Assembly (NCBI GenBank): GCA_044353165.1
Contig: JBILCM010000012.1
Span: forward strand, 1-46,628
Source: JBILCM01 sp044353165
GTDB lineage: Bacteria > Bacillota > Bacilli > Paenibacillales > YIM-B00363
Direction: 5' to 3'
DNA length: 46,628 nt
Shown here: in pieces, positions 1-7,446 of the stretch
Position numbering within the stretch: position 1 is the first letter of the stretch
Layout of the letters: the number at the start of each line of letters is the position of its first letter
Program-made: the position numbers and the translations under genes
The notes under the pieces: generated by a model
Databases searched by the model: none
Seen by the model: the letters and a program-made list of their open reading frames with translations, nothing else
Told to the model about the DNA's origin: nothing

Positions 1-1335
1 ACCTGAGAATATGAAAGCACGCAGATCAATGTGTCTTGGCACATATCGACCTTCATGATAAATAGGCGCAGTCGACAATTTGATTGTTGGTTGTGCAATA
101 TAATTTCCAGGGTTTGACTTGATTTTTCCAGCGAAAATTGATAGTTCTTCTTCTGTTGCAGAGGGTCCTATAAGCATCCCATATCCTCCTGACAAAGATG
201 TTTCCTTCACAACCATCGTATCGAGTCTTTTCAATACAAATTCCAGCTCATCAGGGTTGTTCAACACGTATGTGGGAACGTTAGGCAAAATCGGATCCTC
301 GTTCAAATAATATTTGATCATCGTTGGTACATATGTGTAGATGGCTTTGTCGTCCGCGACCCCCGTTCCTGGAGCATTCGCGATCGAAATATGTCCGGCT
401 CGATATGCGTTCATTAGGCCAGCAACGCCTAACATTGTATCTGCTCTGAAGGCCAGGGGATCAAGAAAATCATCATCAATTCTTCGATACAAAACATCAA
501 CTTTCCTTAATCCGGATCGCGTTCGCATAAAGATTTTGTGATCCATACAAATCAAGTCGCGCCCTTCGACAAGTTCAATTCCCATCTGTTGGGCCAGGTA
601 TGTGTGCTCAAAATATGCTGAATTATAACTCCCCGGTGTAAGCAGACCGACCGTGGGATGTGATTGCGAGGTGGGAGCAATGCTTTGCAAAGTGGCAAGA
701 AATGGGTCTAGACTTTGCTCTACATCGGCTACGCTGAAAGAAGTAAACAAGTCATGAAACAGCCGCCGCATGATCGAACGAGATTTGTAGACGTAAGAAT
801 AACCAGATGGTGATCTCAAATTATCTTCAAGAACGTAATATTTGCCAAGTTCATCGCGAATGAGGTCGATGCCAGCACATGTGATATAGGTGTCATTCGG
901 TATTTTAAGGCGCATCATCTCGGGTCTGAAATAACGATTGGTCACAATGTCTTTCCTTGGAACCAATTGATCGCGAATGATTTCCTGATTGTGGTATATA
1001 TCTTTAAGGAACATGTTTAACGCTTTTGTTCTTTGGATTAGGCCTCGTTCAAGTTCCGTCCACTCTTCTTGTGTTATAATCCTTGGCACCAGATCAAAAG
1101 GAATTGTTCGTTCAAGCGGATTATGTTGATTTTCATGATACAGGGTGTAAGTGATTCCTTCCTCCATCATTCGTTGATTCATTGCTATTTGTCGTTTAGA
1201 TAATGTTGCTTCGGACATTCGTTCTAGTTTTTCGGATATTTGTCGGTAATGAGATCGAACTTCCCCGTTCTTATGGAACATTTCGTCATAAAATAACGAA
1301 GGGGTTAATTTCGCATCAACATTAGGCATATACAT
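1..1335 (-). CDS. Circularly permuted ATP-grasp family protein (partial, C-terminus outside window)
   Basis: 445 codons are visible and the frame runs off the left edge, so this is the N-terminal part. The start is the ATG at 1335, preceded by AGAGGGG nine bases away; a second in-frame ATG lies two codons later. Visible blocks typical of circularly permuted ATP-grasp proteins (old DUF404/DUF407) are LVPRIIT near residue 80, DQLVPRKDIVTNRYFRPE, ITCAGIDLIRDELGKYYVLEDNLRSP, RSGLRKVDVLYRRIDDDFLDP and the late VVKETSLSGGYGM, which would be the displaced nucleotide-binding lobe. Family members are predicted ATP-dependent carboxylate-amine ligases, often followed by alpha-E and transglutaminase-like genes; such neighbours would lie outside the window. 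The substrate is unknown. A GlnR/TnrA-type palindrome about 55 bases upstream suggests nitrogen control (inference). Confidence 0.88.
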   Translation of the reverse strand, partial: MYMPNVDAKLTPSLFYDEMFHKNGEVRSHYRQISEKLERMSEATLSKRQIAMNQRMMEEGITYTLYHENQHNPLERTIPFDLVPRIITQEEWTELERGLIQRTKALNMFLKDIYHNQEIIRDQLVPRKDIVTNRYFRPEMMRLKIPNDTYITCAGIDLIRDELGKYYVLEDNLRSPSGYSYVYKSRSIMRRLFHDLFTSFSVADVEQSLDPFLATLQSIAPTSQSHPTVGLLTPGSYNSAYFEHTYLAQQMGIELVEGRDLICMDHKIFMRTRSGLRKVDVLYRRIDDDFLDPLAFRADTMLGVAGLMNAYRAGHISIANAPGTGVADDKAIYTYVPTMIKYYLNEDPILPNVPTYVLNNPDELEFVLKRLDTMVVKETSLSGGYGMLIGPSATEEELSIFAGKIKSNPGNYIAQPTIKLSTAPIYHEGRYVPRHIDLRAFIFSG

Positions 1336-1389
1336 TAAGACCAACCCCTCTTTATAATTGTTACATATCAATAAGATACTCACAAATGA

Positions 1390-1406
1390 TGTTATTGTAA
1401 ATAACA
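1390..1406. promoter_or_regulatory. GlnR/TnrA-type operator
   Basis: TGTTATTGTAAATAACA matches the TGTNA-N7-TNACA consensus of the Bacilli nitrogen regulators GlnR and TnrA at every fixed position. It is the core of an 8-bp perfect inverted repeat (1389-1396 with 1400-1407). It lies 55 bp upstream of the ATP-grasp gene start and beyond the terminator of the opposing operon end, so the ATP-grasp gene is the only plausible target. Confidence 0.55.
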
Positions 1407-1471
1407 TAAAATATTTATTTTAATAAATATATTACACAAACATAACGTAAACTGCAAAATAAAATGTGTGC

Positions 1472-1520
1472 AAAAAAAAGAAACTGACATTACAGTAACT
1501 TGTACTGTATCATCAGTTTC
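1472..1520 (-). terminator. Rho-independent terminator of the SNF2-to-prsA operon
   Basis: On the minus strand an imperfect hairpin (GAAACTGA ... TACAGTA / TTACTGT ... TCAGTTTC, 1480-1520) is followed by a run of eight T (complement of 1472-1479). It begins 16 bases after the stop codon of the foldase gene and closes the seven-gene minus-strand unit. Confidence 0.85.
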
Positions 1521-1535
1521 TAATAAAATTGTTTA

Positions 1536-2519
1536 TTATGGGTTTTTTGTTTCAGTTTCAGTTTCTTTCTTAAAATAGTTTTCAATTTTGGCTGCTGTTC
1601 GTAATTCTTCGATGAAAGTCTGCGATAACTCGCCTTGCTTTTGTTCTGTTAATGTTTTGCGGATATCTTCTTTTTTATCATTGAAAGATGCGGTGGTTGC
1701 TGCTTTCTTATCGGTCACTTTAATGACGTGGAATCCAAATTCGGATTCCACTACTTTGCTAATCTCACCAACATTAAGAGTGAATGCCGCTTCTTCGAAT
1801 GGTGCAACCATCTGTCCGCGACCAAAATATCCGAGGTCGCCTCCTTGAGCGGCGCTTCCATCTTTAGAACGCTCTTTAGCTAGTGTTGCAAAATCTGAAC
1901 CTGATTTTAATAGGGCTAAAATTTCATCCGCTTCTTGTTTTGTTTCTACTAAAATGTGCGACGCTTTCACTTCTTCTGGTGTATTAAAGCTTTCCTTATT
2001 CTGGTCGTAGTATGTTTTCATGTCCTCATCGGTAATATTGATTTTCGGAGCGATGAGTTTGTCTAGAAGAACCTTGCTGCTTAATTGCTTTCTTAAATTT
2101 TCCATTGTTAATCCGGATGCCTCAAGTTGCTGAGTAAACTCATCTTCTGATCCGAAGTTTGCTTTGATTTTTTCAATCTCTGCATCCAAGTCTTCTTCCG
2201 TTGCTTTGATGTTCTCCGAACTTGCTTCACGCTGAATCAGACGCTCTGTAATCAATGCTTCGACAGCTTGACTGCCAACTTGGGATAACATCAACTGATA
2301 TACGTCATTAGCCGTTATCGTCTCGTCGTCAATTTTGGCTACAGCCTCATTCCCTACGTTCCCGGCACTCACACCAAGTCCGTTGACTTGAACAATAAAG
2401 TAAGTTGCAAATGCGATCGCTGTTATCACGAACAACACCCAAGGCACAATTGTAACCCATTTACTTCCTGCAGCCACTTTCTGTTGATTGTTCAAAGTTG
2501 AATCTTGATTTCCAAACAT
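1536..2519 (-). CDS. PrsA-like membrane-anchored peptidyl-prolyl cis-trans isomerase (parvulin type)
   Basis: 327 aa. The N-terminus has a short polar stretch and then one transmembrane segment (about residues 21-43, WVTIVPWVLF...). There is no lipobox cysteine, so unlike PrsA of B. subtilis it should be anchored by the helix rather than by lipid. A SurA/PrsA-type helical domain follows (about 50-175), then a PpiC rotamase domain (about 180-275) with EEVKASHILV, QGGDLGYFGRGQMV and EFGFHVIKV. The tail is rich in Lys, Glu and Thr. The domain faces outside and should help exported proteins fold. The ATG start follows AAGGGGATGGGC. It is the last gene of the operon, 38 bases after kapB, and a terminator follows. 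Confidence 0.88.
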   Translation of the reverse strand: MFGNQDSTLNNQQKVAAGSKWVTIVPWVLFVITAIAFATYFIVQVNGLGVSAGNVGNEAVAKIDDETITANDVYQLMLSQVGSQAVEALITERLIQREASSENIKATEEDLDAEIEKIKANFGSEDEFTQQLEASGLTMENLRKQLSSKVLLDKLIAPKINITDEDMKTYYDQNKESFNTPEEVKASHILVETKQEADEILALLKSGSDFATLAKERSKDGSAAQGGDLGYFGRGQMVAPFEEAAFTLNVGEISKVVESEFGFHVIKVTDKKAATTASFNDKKEDIRKTLTEQKQGELSQTFIEELRTAAKIENYFKKETETETKNP

Positions 2520-2557
2520 TTGCCCATCCCCTTTTATTTATTCCGCTACGTATCGTC

Positions 2558-2947
2558 TCATATTTTGGTACCGCTTGTCCAATATTCTTGTTTCAACCGC
2601 AATAATTCCTCAACAGCTTTGTTTCCGAATGGCGTGTTGAGTTTTTGCATTGCTTCAATTTCTGTATTCAAAGCGTTGTGGAGTGAGGTGTTGTATTCTG
2701 GAACGGCACTTTGTTCATAAATTACAATATCCGATACGGGGATATTCGCTACTTCACGGTAAGATAACGCACGACGCTGATGAAACATTGCAACATCTAT
2801 TTGTTGAGGATGATGTAAATCACCTTGCATGGGATGCTTCAGCACAGCAACAACCCGAACTTTTGATTTTGGATGATTCAACGTGAGTAATTCGCCAACA
2901 TAGTCACCGCTTTTGTATGATGCGATGACGTAATCTCCAACTTTCAT
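2558..2947 (-). CDS. kapB: Kinase-associated protein KapB
   Basis: 129 aa. The central block (VVAVLKHPMQGDLHHP, then FHQRRALSYRE near residue 60) and the tail (SLHNALNTEIE..., LRLKQEYW) are the signature of the KapB family, small SH3-like-fold proteins of sporulating Bacilli. In B. subtilis KapB is needed for full activity of sensor kinase KinB, which feeds the Spo0A phosphorelay. This copy starts directly with MKVGDYV and shows no signal peptide or lipobox. The SD AAGGGGGAATCG is well placed. It sits between the thioredoxin-like gene (15-base gap) and the PrsA-like gene; no kinase gene is adjacent. Confidence 0.85.
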   Translation of the reverse strand: MKVGDYVIASYKSGDYVGELLTLNHPKSKVRVVAVLKHPMQGDLHHPQQIDVAMFHQRRALSYREVANIPVSDIVIYEQSAVPEYNTSLHNALNTEIEAMQKLNTPFGNKAVEELLRLKQEYWTSGTKI

Positions 2948-2962
2948 TACGATTCCCCCTTG

Positions 2963-3286
2963 CTATCTTAGCATCATTTGGCGCACTTTAGCCAGTAGAA
3001 ACTCTACAGAGTGCATTGTGTAAATTTTGTCAGTCAGGTGACCCGCTTCGAGGAAGACTAGACAAGGAACACTTTCAATCTTCCATGAATTTGCTACCAA
3101 TGGCAAATAATTTATATTACTTTTAAACAATTTCAAATTCGGCACAATCGAAATAACGACATTTAACATTTTTTCTCCATACCTGCAAGTACCGCACCAT
3201 GGTGTGTATATGTATATGGCACAACGATCTTCGTTGTTTGAAAGTATCGCCACCAATTCTTCATGTTTAACTTCATGTATTCCCAT
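2963..3286 (-). CDS. Thioredoxin-like protein
   Basis: 107 aa, the usual thioredoxin length. The active site is WCGTC at about residues 30-34, and the cis-Pro loop is present as ESVPCLVFLEAG. The CGTC dipeptide (Gly-Thr) differs from the CGPC of housekeeping thioredoxins, and cis-Pro is preceded by Val and followed by an extra Cys, so the partner is probably specialised. No signal peptide is seen, so it is probably cytoplasmic. Its start overlaps the end of the Hsp70-like gene by 14 bases, indicating translational coupling. Role in the operon unknown; a redox helper for the chaperone or the SWIM protein is only a guess. Confidence 0.8.
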   Translation of the reverse strand: MGIHEVKHEELVAILSNNEDRCAIYIYTPWCGTCRYGEKMLNVVISIVPNLKLFKSNINYLPLVANSWKIESVPCLVFLEAGHLTDKIYTMHSVEFLLAKVRQMMLR

Positions 3287-4877
3287 TCAACTCAACTTCT
3301 TCCATCCCTACTTCGGATTTAAATAGGTTATCATAAGCGCTAACTCTTAAGCGTTGCGACTTATCAATGGCATACGTTACTGTAAATCGGCTAACATCGT
3401 GTGTATTGGGATGTGGTCTGATTTGCATTCGCCATATCACTGTTTTCCCATATTTTTTTAACGGCTCATATCGATCACTATTTTGAGTTTTTACCATCGG
3501 TGTAATTTCAATTTTCGTTTGGTTCGGCTTTGTTGTTGCGACCCGCTTTGTTTTACGAATGGGATACAAATCGTTTGGATGTATAACTTCAATCGTTTCT
3601 TTCCCTGCATGATTGTAAATTCCAACGGCCATGTTCACGAGATCACCGATTAGCCATTCATCATCACTTCGCGTATATCTTGCATTACCGCGAGATATTC
3701 TCGTTTGAAGATGTTCAAGATCCCATACGATTCTTGCATTCGGAAATAGTTCTTCCAGCAAATCAGGTACGAACGGAACCAGGCTGCTTCCACCTGAAAG
3801 TAAGACAGCTCCGATTTCTCGGCGATTCAAGTTTGTAGCCTCTTGAAAACGTTCAATCATGGTCTGCAGACCTTCCATCAGAAGTGCGCGTGGCTTTTCT
3901 GTCGCCAAGAAGAATTGTTCAGAAGTGATCAAAGCCTGTCTAATGCCTTCATCTATCCCTGGAATTAGCGGTGGTATGTCAACTGTTACATGGTCATGCG
4001 ATGACAACTTTCGTTTCACCGATTCTGCAATGACCTTGAGTTGCTGATAAAATGTGTATTTGGGATGATTTTTTAGTTTATTCAGTCGTTCGGGATCCTC
4101 AAATAGTTCAAGCGCAATAGATTCACAGGTGGGGTTTTGCTGTAATTTCCCAATTTCAACAAAACATTTGACGATACAATCATCGAGGTCATCGCCACCG
4201 AGGTCTAATCCATATTTACAAATCACTTTTCCATGGTAACGGTTGCTTTCATTCTCCTCACGGTCAAAATAAGGATGATGGACAATGGCCTGACGATGCT
4301 TCTCTGATGCTTCTTTGTCCATTATAGCCATGTCAAGTGTACCCCCGCCAAAATCAAAAACGAGCACATACCTTGCGGGTGTTGTCCTGCAATCCCAAAG
4401 GACAGATACAGGCTCATCAAGAAACCAAATTCGACTGGATTCAACGCCAATCTGTACAGCAGCTTGTTCCATCACTTGTTTTTGCTGGTCATCATAGTTT
4501 ACTGGCACACTTAAGGCAAGACGTTCAATATCCGATGTCTTGTCAATCCCTGCTCTAAGCAGCAGTTCTCGAAGGAAGTGCCCAATGCAATCGATTAACG
4601 GGACGGGTTCTCCATCAACGTGAAGACAAAAGTCAATGGAGCGGCGCAGTTCCGTTTTTAGGGAGAGGACTGATCGTGCCCGTAATTTTCCTATGGCCGC
4701 AGCCTGATTGCCAATCAACCAATCACCGTTAACACCCTTCGTTAGTATGGTGCGCAATAAAAAAGGATTTTCGCCAATATCAAGCTCTCTCATCTCAATA
4801 CGATGTGTCATCGGATCTAAAACAGCTACGGAACTGTTTGTTGTTCCAAAATCAACGCCAACAAAATATGTATTCAT
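3273..4877 (-). CDS. Hsp70-family protein lacking the helical lid
   Basis: 534 aa. The complete actin-like ATPase domain is recognisable: phosphate-1 loop VGVDFGTTNSS at residue 7, DEPVSVLWD, phosphate-2 loop VFDFGGGTLD near 175, and adenosine motif GAVLLSGGSSLVPFV near 350. After about residue 400 only a short beta-rich substrate-binding part remains (ending RFTVTYAIDK...RVSAYDN); the alpha-helical lid and the acidic C-terminus of DnaK (about 610 aa) are absent. It is therefore a divergent paralogue, not the housekeeping DnaK, and no dnaJ or grpE is near. SD GGAGGGG precedes the ATG. It lies 18 bases after the 636-aa gene and overlaps the thioredoxin-like gene, within the SNF2 operon. Confidence 0.88.
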   Translation of the reverse strand: MNTYFVGVDFGTTNSSVAVLDPMTHRIEMRELDIGENPFLLRTILTKGVNGDWLIGNQAAAIGKLRARSVLSLKTELRRSIDFCLHVDGEPVPLIDCIGHFLRELLLRAGIDKTSDIERLALSVPVNYDDQQKQVMEQAAVQIGVESSRIWFLDEPVSVLWDCRTTPARYVLVFDFGGGTLDMAIMDKEASEKHRQAIVHHPYFDREENESNRYHGKVICKYGLDLGGDDLDDCIVKCFVEIGKLQQNPTCESIALELFEDPERLNKLKNHPKYTFYQQLKVIAESVKRKLSSHDHVTVDIPPLIPGIDEGIRQALITSEQFFLATEKPRALLMEGLQTMIERFQEATNLNRREIGAVLLSGGSSLVPFVPDLLEELFPNARIVWDLEHLQTRISRGNARYTRSDDEWLIGDLVNMAVGIYNHAGKETIEVIHPNDLYPIRKTKRVATTKPNQTKIEITPMVKTQNSDRYEPLKKYGKTVIWRMQIRPHPNTHDVSRFTVTYAIDKSQRLRVSAYDNLFKSEVGMEEVELNGNT

Positions 4878-4895
4878 ACAGTCCCCTCCAAACCT

Positions 4896-6806
4896 TCAGA
4901 GTAATTTCAAATCATCTAATACGCGTGTGACTTCCGATTGATTTTTATACTCGGCTCGAACAGTAACCCTTGCAATTAGTTCTCCTGTTTCGGCATCAAT
5001 GGCACCCGGTTTAATGATGCGATAAACAATTCGTTCTTCATCTAGGAGAGGCATATCCCTCTCAAATTGGACCCAATCACTGTGACGTTGTAACCATTCC
5101 TTGATTGTCCTATGTTGTTCAACTACATTATTGTTTGTTCCAATCCAGCGAAAGCGCAATAGGCGAGTAAACGATAGCTCTCCTTTGCCAAGTTGAACTG
5201 TATCCCGCCAATCATTCTCGTGGCGCTTTAACCAACCTACTACGGTCATTCTTTTATCATAACTTAAAATTTGTGACAATTTCTGCAAGTGCACAACATC
5301 TTTTTTTTCGTAAAATGATGGTTCGTCTAAATAATTGAAAAACAGCTGCGTCAATTGTTTCCTTGCGGCTTCTTGACGGACTCCCTCTCCCCTGAATAAT
5401 TGTGATAACAAGGAGCTGGGAAGTACCATTATGGAAAAAGCTTCATTGAGTGTTTTCATTCCATGCAAAAATGCGTACAACGTTTCTTTGTCATGAAGAG
5501 CCAAATAGGAGTATAAAGATAGAAATTGATTTGGTTCGATCTCTCTTCGTAAACTTTCTGCGTAAAGATGACATAATTTACGAACGACTTCATCCTGTGT
5601 GAAGCTTTTGTTCTCACCTCGAAGCAACCTTTGTTGAATATTCTCGGGTTCAAGAATGAGTATCCAAGACAGTGACTCGAAATCATCCTCAGAACTTTGA
5701 TAAAATCTGGAAGCATAGATCTCCCAGTGTTGCAATATGATTTTTTCGCGGATTCTTTTTTTGTGATCTTCATCCTTCAGCGCTGCCCAAACAAATCGAT
5801 GTAACAAGGGTGCACTGAATTCAGGATTAGAAATTAAACCTTCCCACCCTCTCGCCCGATAAGAGGTCTCGAACCACCAGTGTTCTTCATCTGCATGAAT
5901 ATTATTAGCAATAATATAACAAAGCCAACGTAGACCCATTCTTTGGGATTCATCTGTAATGCAAGAGCCGCGTAACAATTCGTGATGACTTAGCGTTAAG
6001 GAAAACCACGTTCCCCAATTGGATTGTTTATCCTTGGTCTGCTTCCATTGGTTCAACAATTCGGACATTTCGTTACAAATCAACAATTCACTCCATTGCA
6101 CCGTTACATGTGTCGCAAAGTCTTGAATTAATGAAATTACATGATTAAGCCGTTGTTCAGCGTTGGGTATTTGGCATGTTACCAAGTAATTAAGCCAGAT
6201 GTCCTTAGGAAACATCTTCTGTAACAACTGATTGGGTAAATTGTTTTTTCGCCGCTCCCATGACGCTCGAACCTTTCTTTTCTCCCCGGCAAGATCGAAC
6301 TCTCCAACAGCATATTGTTCAGCTTCTTTATGGAGTGCGCGAATTTCAACAGCACATTGTTCATTCATTTTGTCTAACTCGCAATGATACATGCTCAGAT
6401 ACATTTGATATCGTTGTGAACTATCCTGCAGTTGCTCGTTTAATTTCCTTACCCCTTTGAACCAAATATCTTCCCCATAATGTGCCTTGATGTGATTGCA
6501 TGCAATACTGATTGCGGCCTGGTGATGTGATGATTGCGTTGCACAAAAGAATAAATCTGGCAACATTTGATCCCGAAAACATGCCTCAATGAACAATGTC
6601 TTATTTTTGTCCATCCCAGGTGTTCGTGCACTCCCCAAGGCTTCCCATATTGATTGATCATCTTTCATCTCATCAATGACCAACCACTCCAATAAATAGT
6701 AGGGGTTTGGTTCTGTTCGAATTGTGTCCATTTTATCTTGAAATGAGAGTTGTTTCGATGCATTGATGAAGTTGCGAACCCAGCTTTCCGTTAATCTGTT
6801 CGGCAT
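4896..6806 (-). CDS. Unrecognised 636-aa helical protein of the SNF2-SWIM-Hsp70 operon
   Basis: I do not recognise the family. The protein looks soluble and predominantly alpha-helical, rich in Trp, Leu, Gln and charged residues, with no signal peptide, membrane segment, Walker motif or Cys/His cluster. The last 60 residues (from MPLLDEERIVYRIIKPGA) look like a small beta domain ending in a charged segment. Its start overlaps the end of the SWIM gene by 16 bases, and it ends 18 bases before the Hsp70 gene, so the product probably works with both. The nearest AGGAG is 14 bases from the ATG at 6806, so initiation probably depends on coupling. Helical-repeat scaffold or Hsp70 co-factor/client is inference. 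Confidence 0.75.
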   Translation of the reverse strand: MPNRLTESWVRNFINASKQLSFQDKMDTIRTEPNPYYLLEWLVIDEMKDDQSIWEALGSARTPGMDKNKTLFIEACFRDQMLPDLFFCATQSSHHQAAISIACNHIKAHYGEDIWFKGVRKLNEQLQDSSQRYQMYLSMYHCELDKMNEQCAVEIRALHKEAEQYAVGEFDLAGEKRKVRASWERRKNNLPNQLLQKMFPKDIWLNYLVTCQIPNAEQRLNHVISLIQDFATHVTVQWSELLICNEMSELLNQWKQTKDKQSNWGTWFSLTLSHHELLRGSCITDESQRMGLRWLCYIIANNIHADEEHWWFETSYRARGWEGLISNPEFSAPLLHRFVWAALKDEDHKKRIREKIILQHWEIYASRFYQSSEDDFESLSWILILEPENIQQRLLRGENKSFTQDEVVRKLCHLYAESLRREIEPNQFLSLYSYLALHDKETLYAFLHGMKTLNEAFSIMVLPSSLLSQLFRGEGVRQEAARKQLTQLFFNYLDEPSFYEKKDVVHLQKLSQILSYDKRMTVVGWLKRHENDWRDTVQLGKGELSFTRLLRFRWIGTNNNVVEQHRTIKEWLQRHSDWVQFERDMPLLDEERIVYRIIKPGAIDAETGELIARVTVRAEYKNQSEVTRVLDDLKLL

Positions 6807-7426
6807 GAATGCGCATGTTCTCCTTTCTGAACTGCTTTGTAGATGGGAAGCACCCAGTCTTTAAAAGGGATCTCCCGATTCCAAAATGCAGGGTCTGGCA
6901 TCATATCTAGCAAAGATAAATCATTATTTTCCATGTTATGGTTTTCTTGAAAATGATTTTCAATTTTAGTTTTTATGTATTGAAGTTGTAAAGCAATTTG
7001 ATCTTCTTTCTTCCTTGCAAGAGTTTGCCGAGTGAATCGAATATCCGCTTGCATGTTTTGACGATGAAAGCCGCGAATTTCCATCCAAATCCACGGATCT
7101 TCCATGGCAAGATTACGAAATTCATACAGCACAGAATAGGCATGCCGGCAAATATTATTTTCGTTGCAACTGCACATACTTTGCCAATCTGATTCGTTCA
7201 CGCCAAGTTTTTGTCTATCATTTTCATTCGCCGAGCAACTGATCCATCTTCCAAACAACATCACGTCCGAAGCAAGAATTTTAACTACTCGCATGTATTC
7301 AGAATTAGTCCAAAGGGGTATCATCCATTGGGTTTTAATAACATGTCTACCGTTTCTTATCGTCCGTTGATCTCCAAAATCACTGGATAGACATCCCGCA
7401 ACAATATCCAAGGATCTTTTAGGCAC
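6791..7426 (-). CDS. SWIM zinc-finger protein
   Basis: 211 aa, starting with GTG at 7426 behind GGGAG. The SWIM signature CxC-x5-CxH is present as Cys85, Cys87, Cys93 and His95 (CSCNENNICRH). SWIM domains bind zinc and occur beside bacterial SNF2 helicases and transposases, where they are thought to mediate DNA or protein contacts; the B. subtilis ywqA/ywqB pair is an SNF2/SWIM example. The N-terminal 80 residues and the helical C-terminal 110 residues have no domain I can name. It is 20 bases downstream of the SNF2 gene, overlaps the 636-aa gene by 16 bases, and is probably the DNA- or partner-binding subunit of the helicase. Confidence 0.83.
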   Translation of the reverse strand: MPKRSLDIVAGCLSSDFGDQRTIRNGRHVIKTQWMIPLWTNSEYMRVVKILASDVMLFGRWISCSANENDRQKLGVNESDWQSMCSCNENNICRHAYSVLYEFRNLAMEDPWIWMEIRGFHRQNMQADIRFTRQTLARKKEDQIALQLQYIKTKIENHFQENHNMENNDLSLLDMMPDPAFWNREIPFKDWVLPIYKAVQKGEHAHSCRTD

Positions 7427-7446
7427 AATGTTCTGTACTCCCTTCC

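Noticed and set aside
1411..1432. AT-rich inverted repeat (ATATTTATT ... AATAAATAT) near the GlnR/TnrA-type box
   Set aside because: Composed only of A and T in a very AT-rich spacer; probably low-complexity sequence.
5456..5773. 105-aa open frame inside the 636-aa gene
   Set aside because: Alternative-frame shadow with no SD and no plausible protein character.
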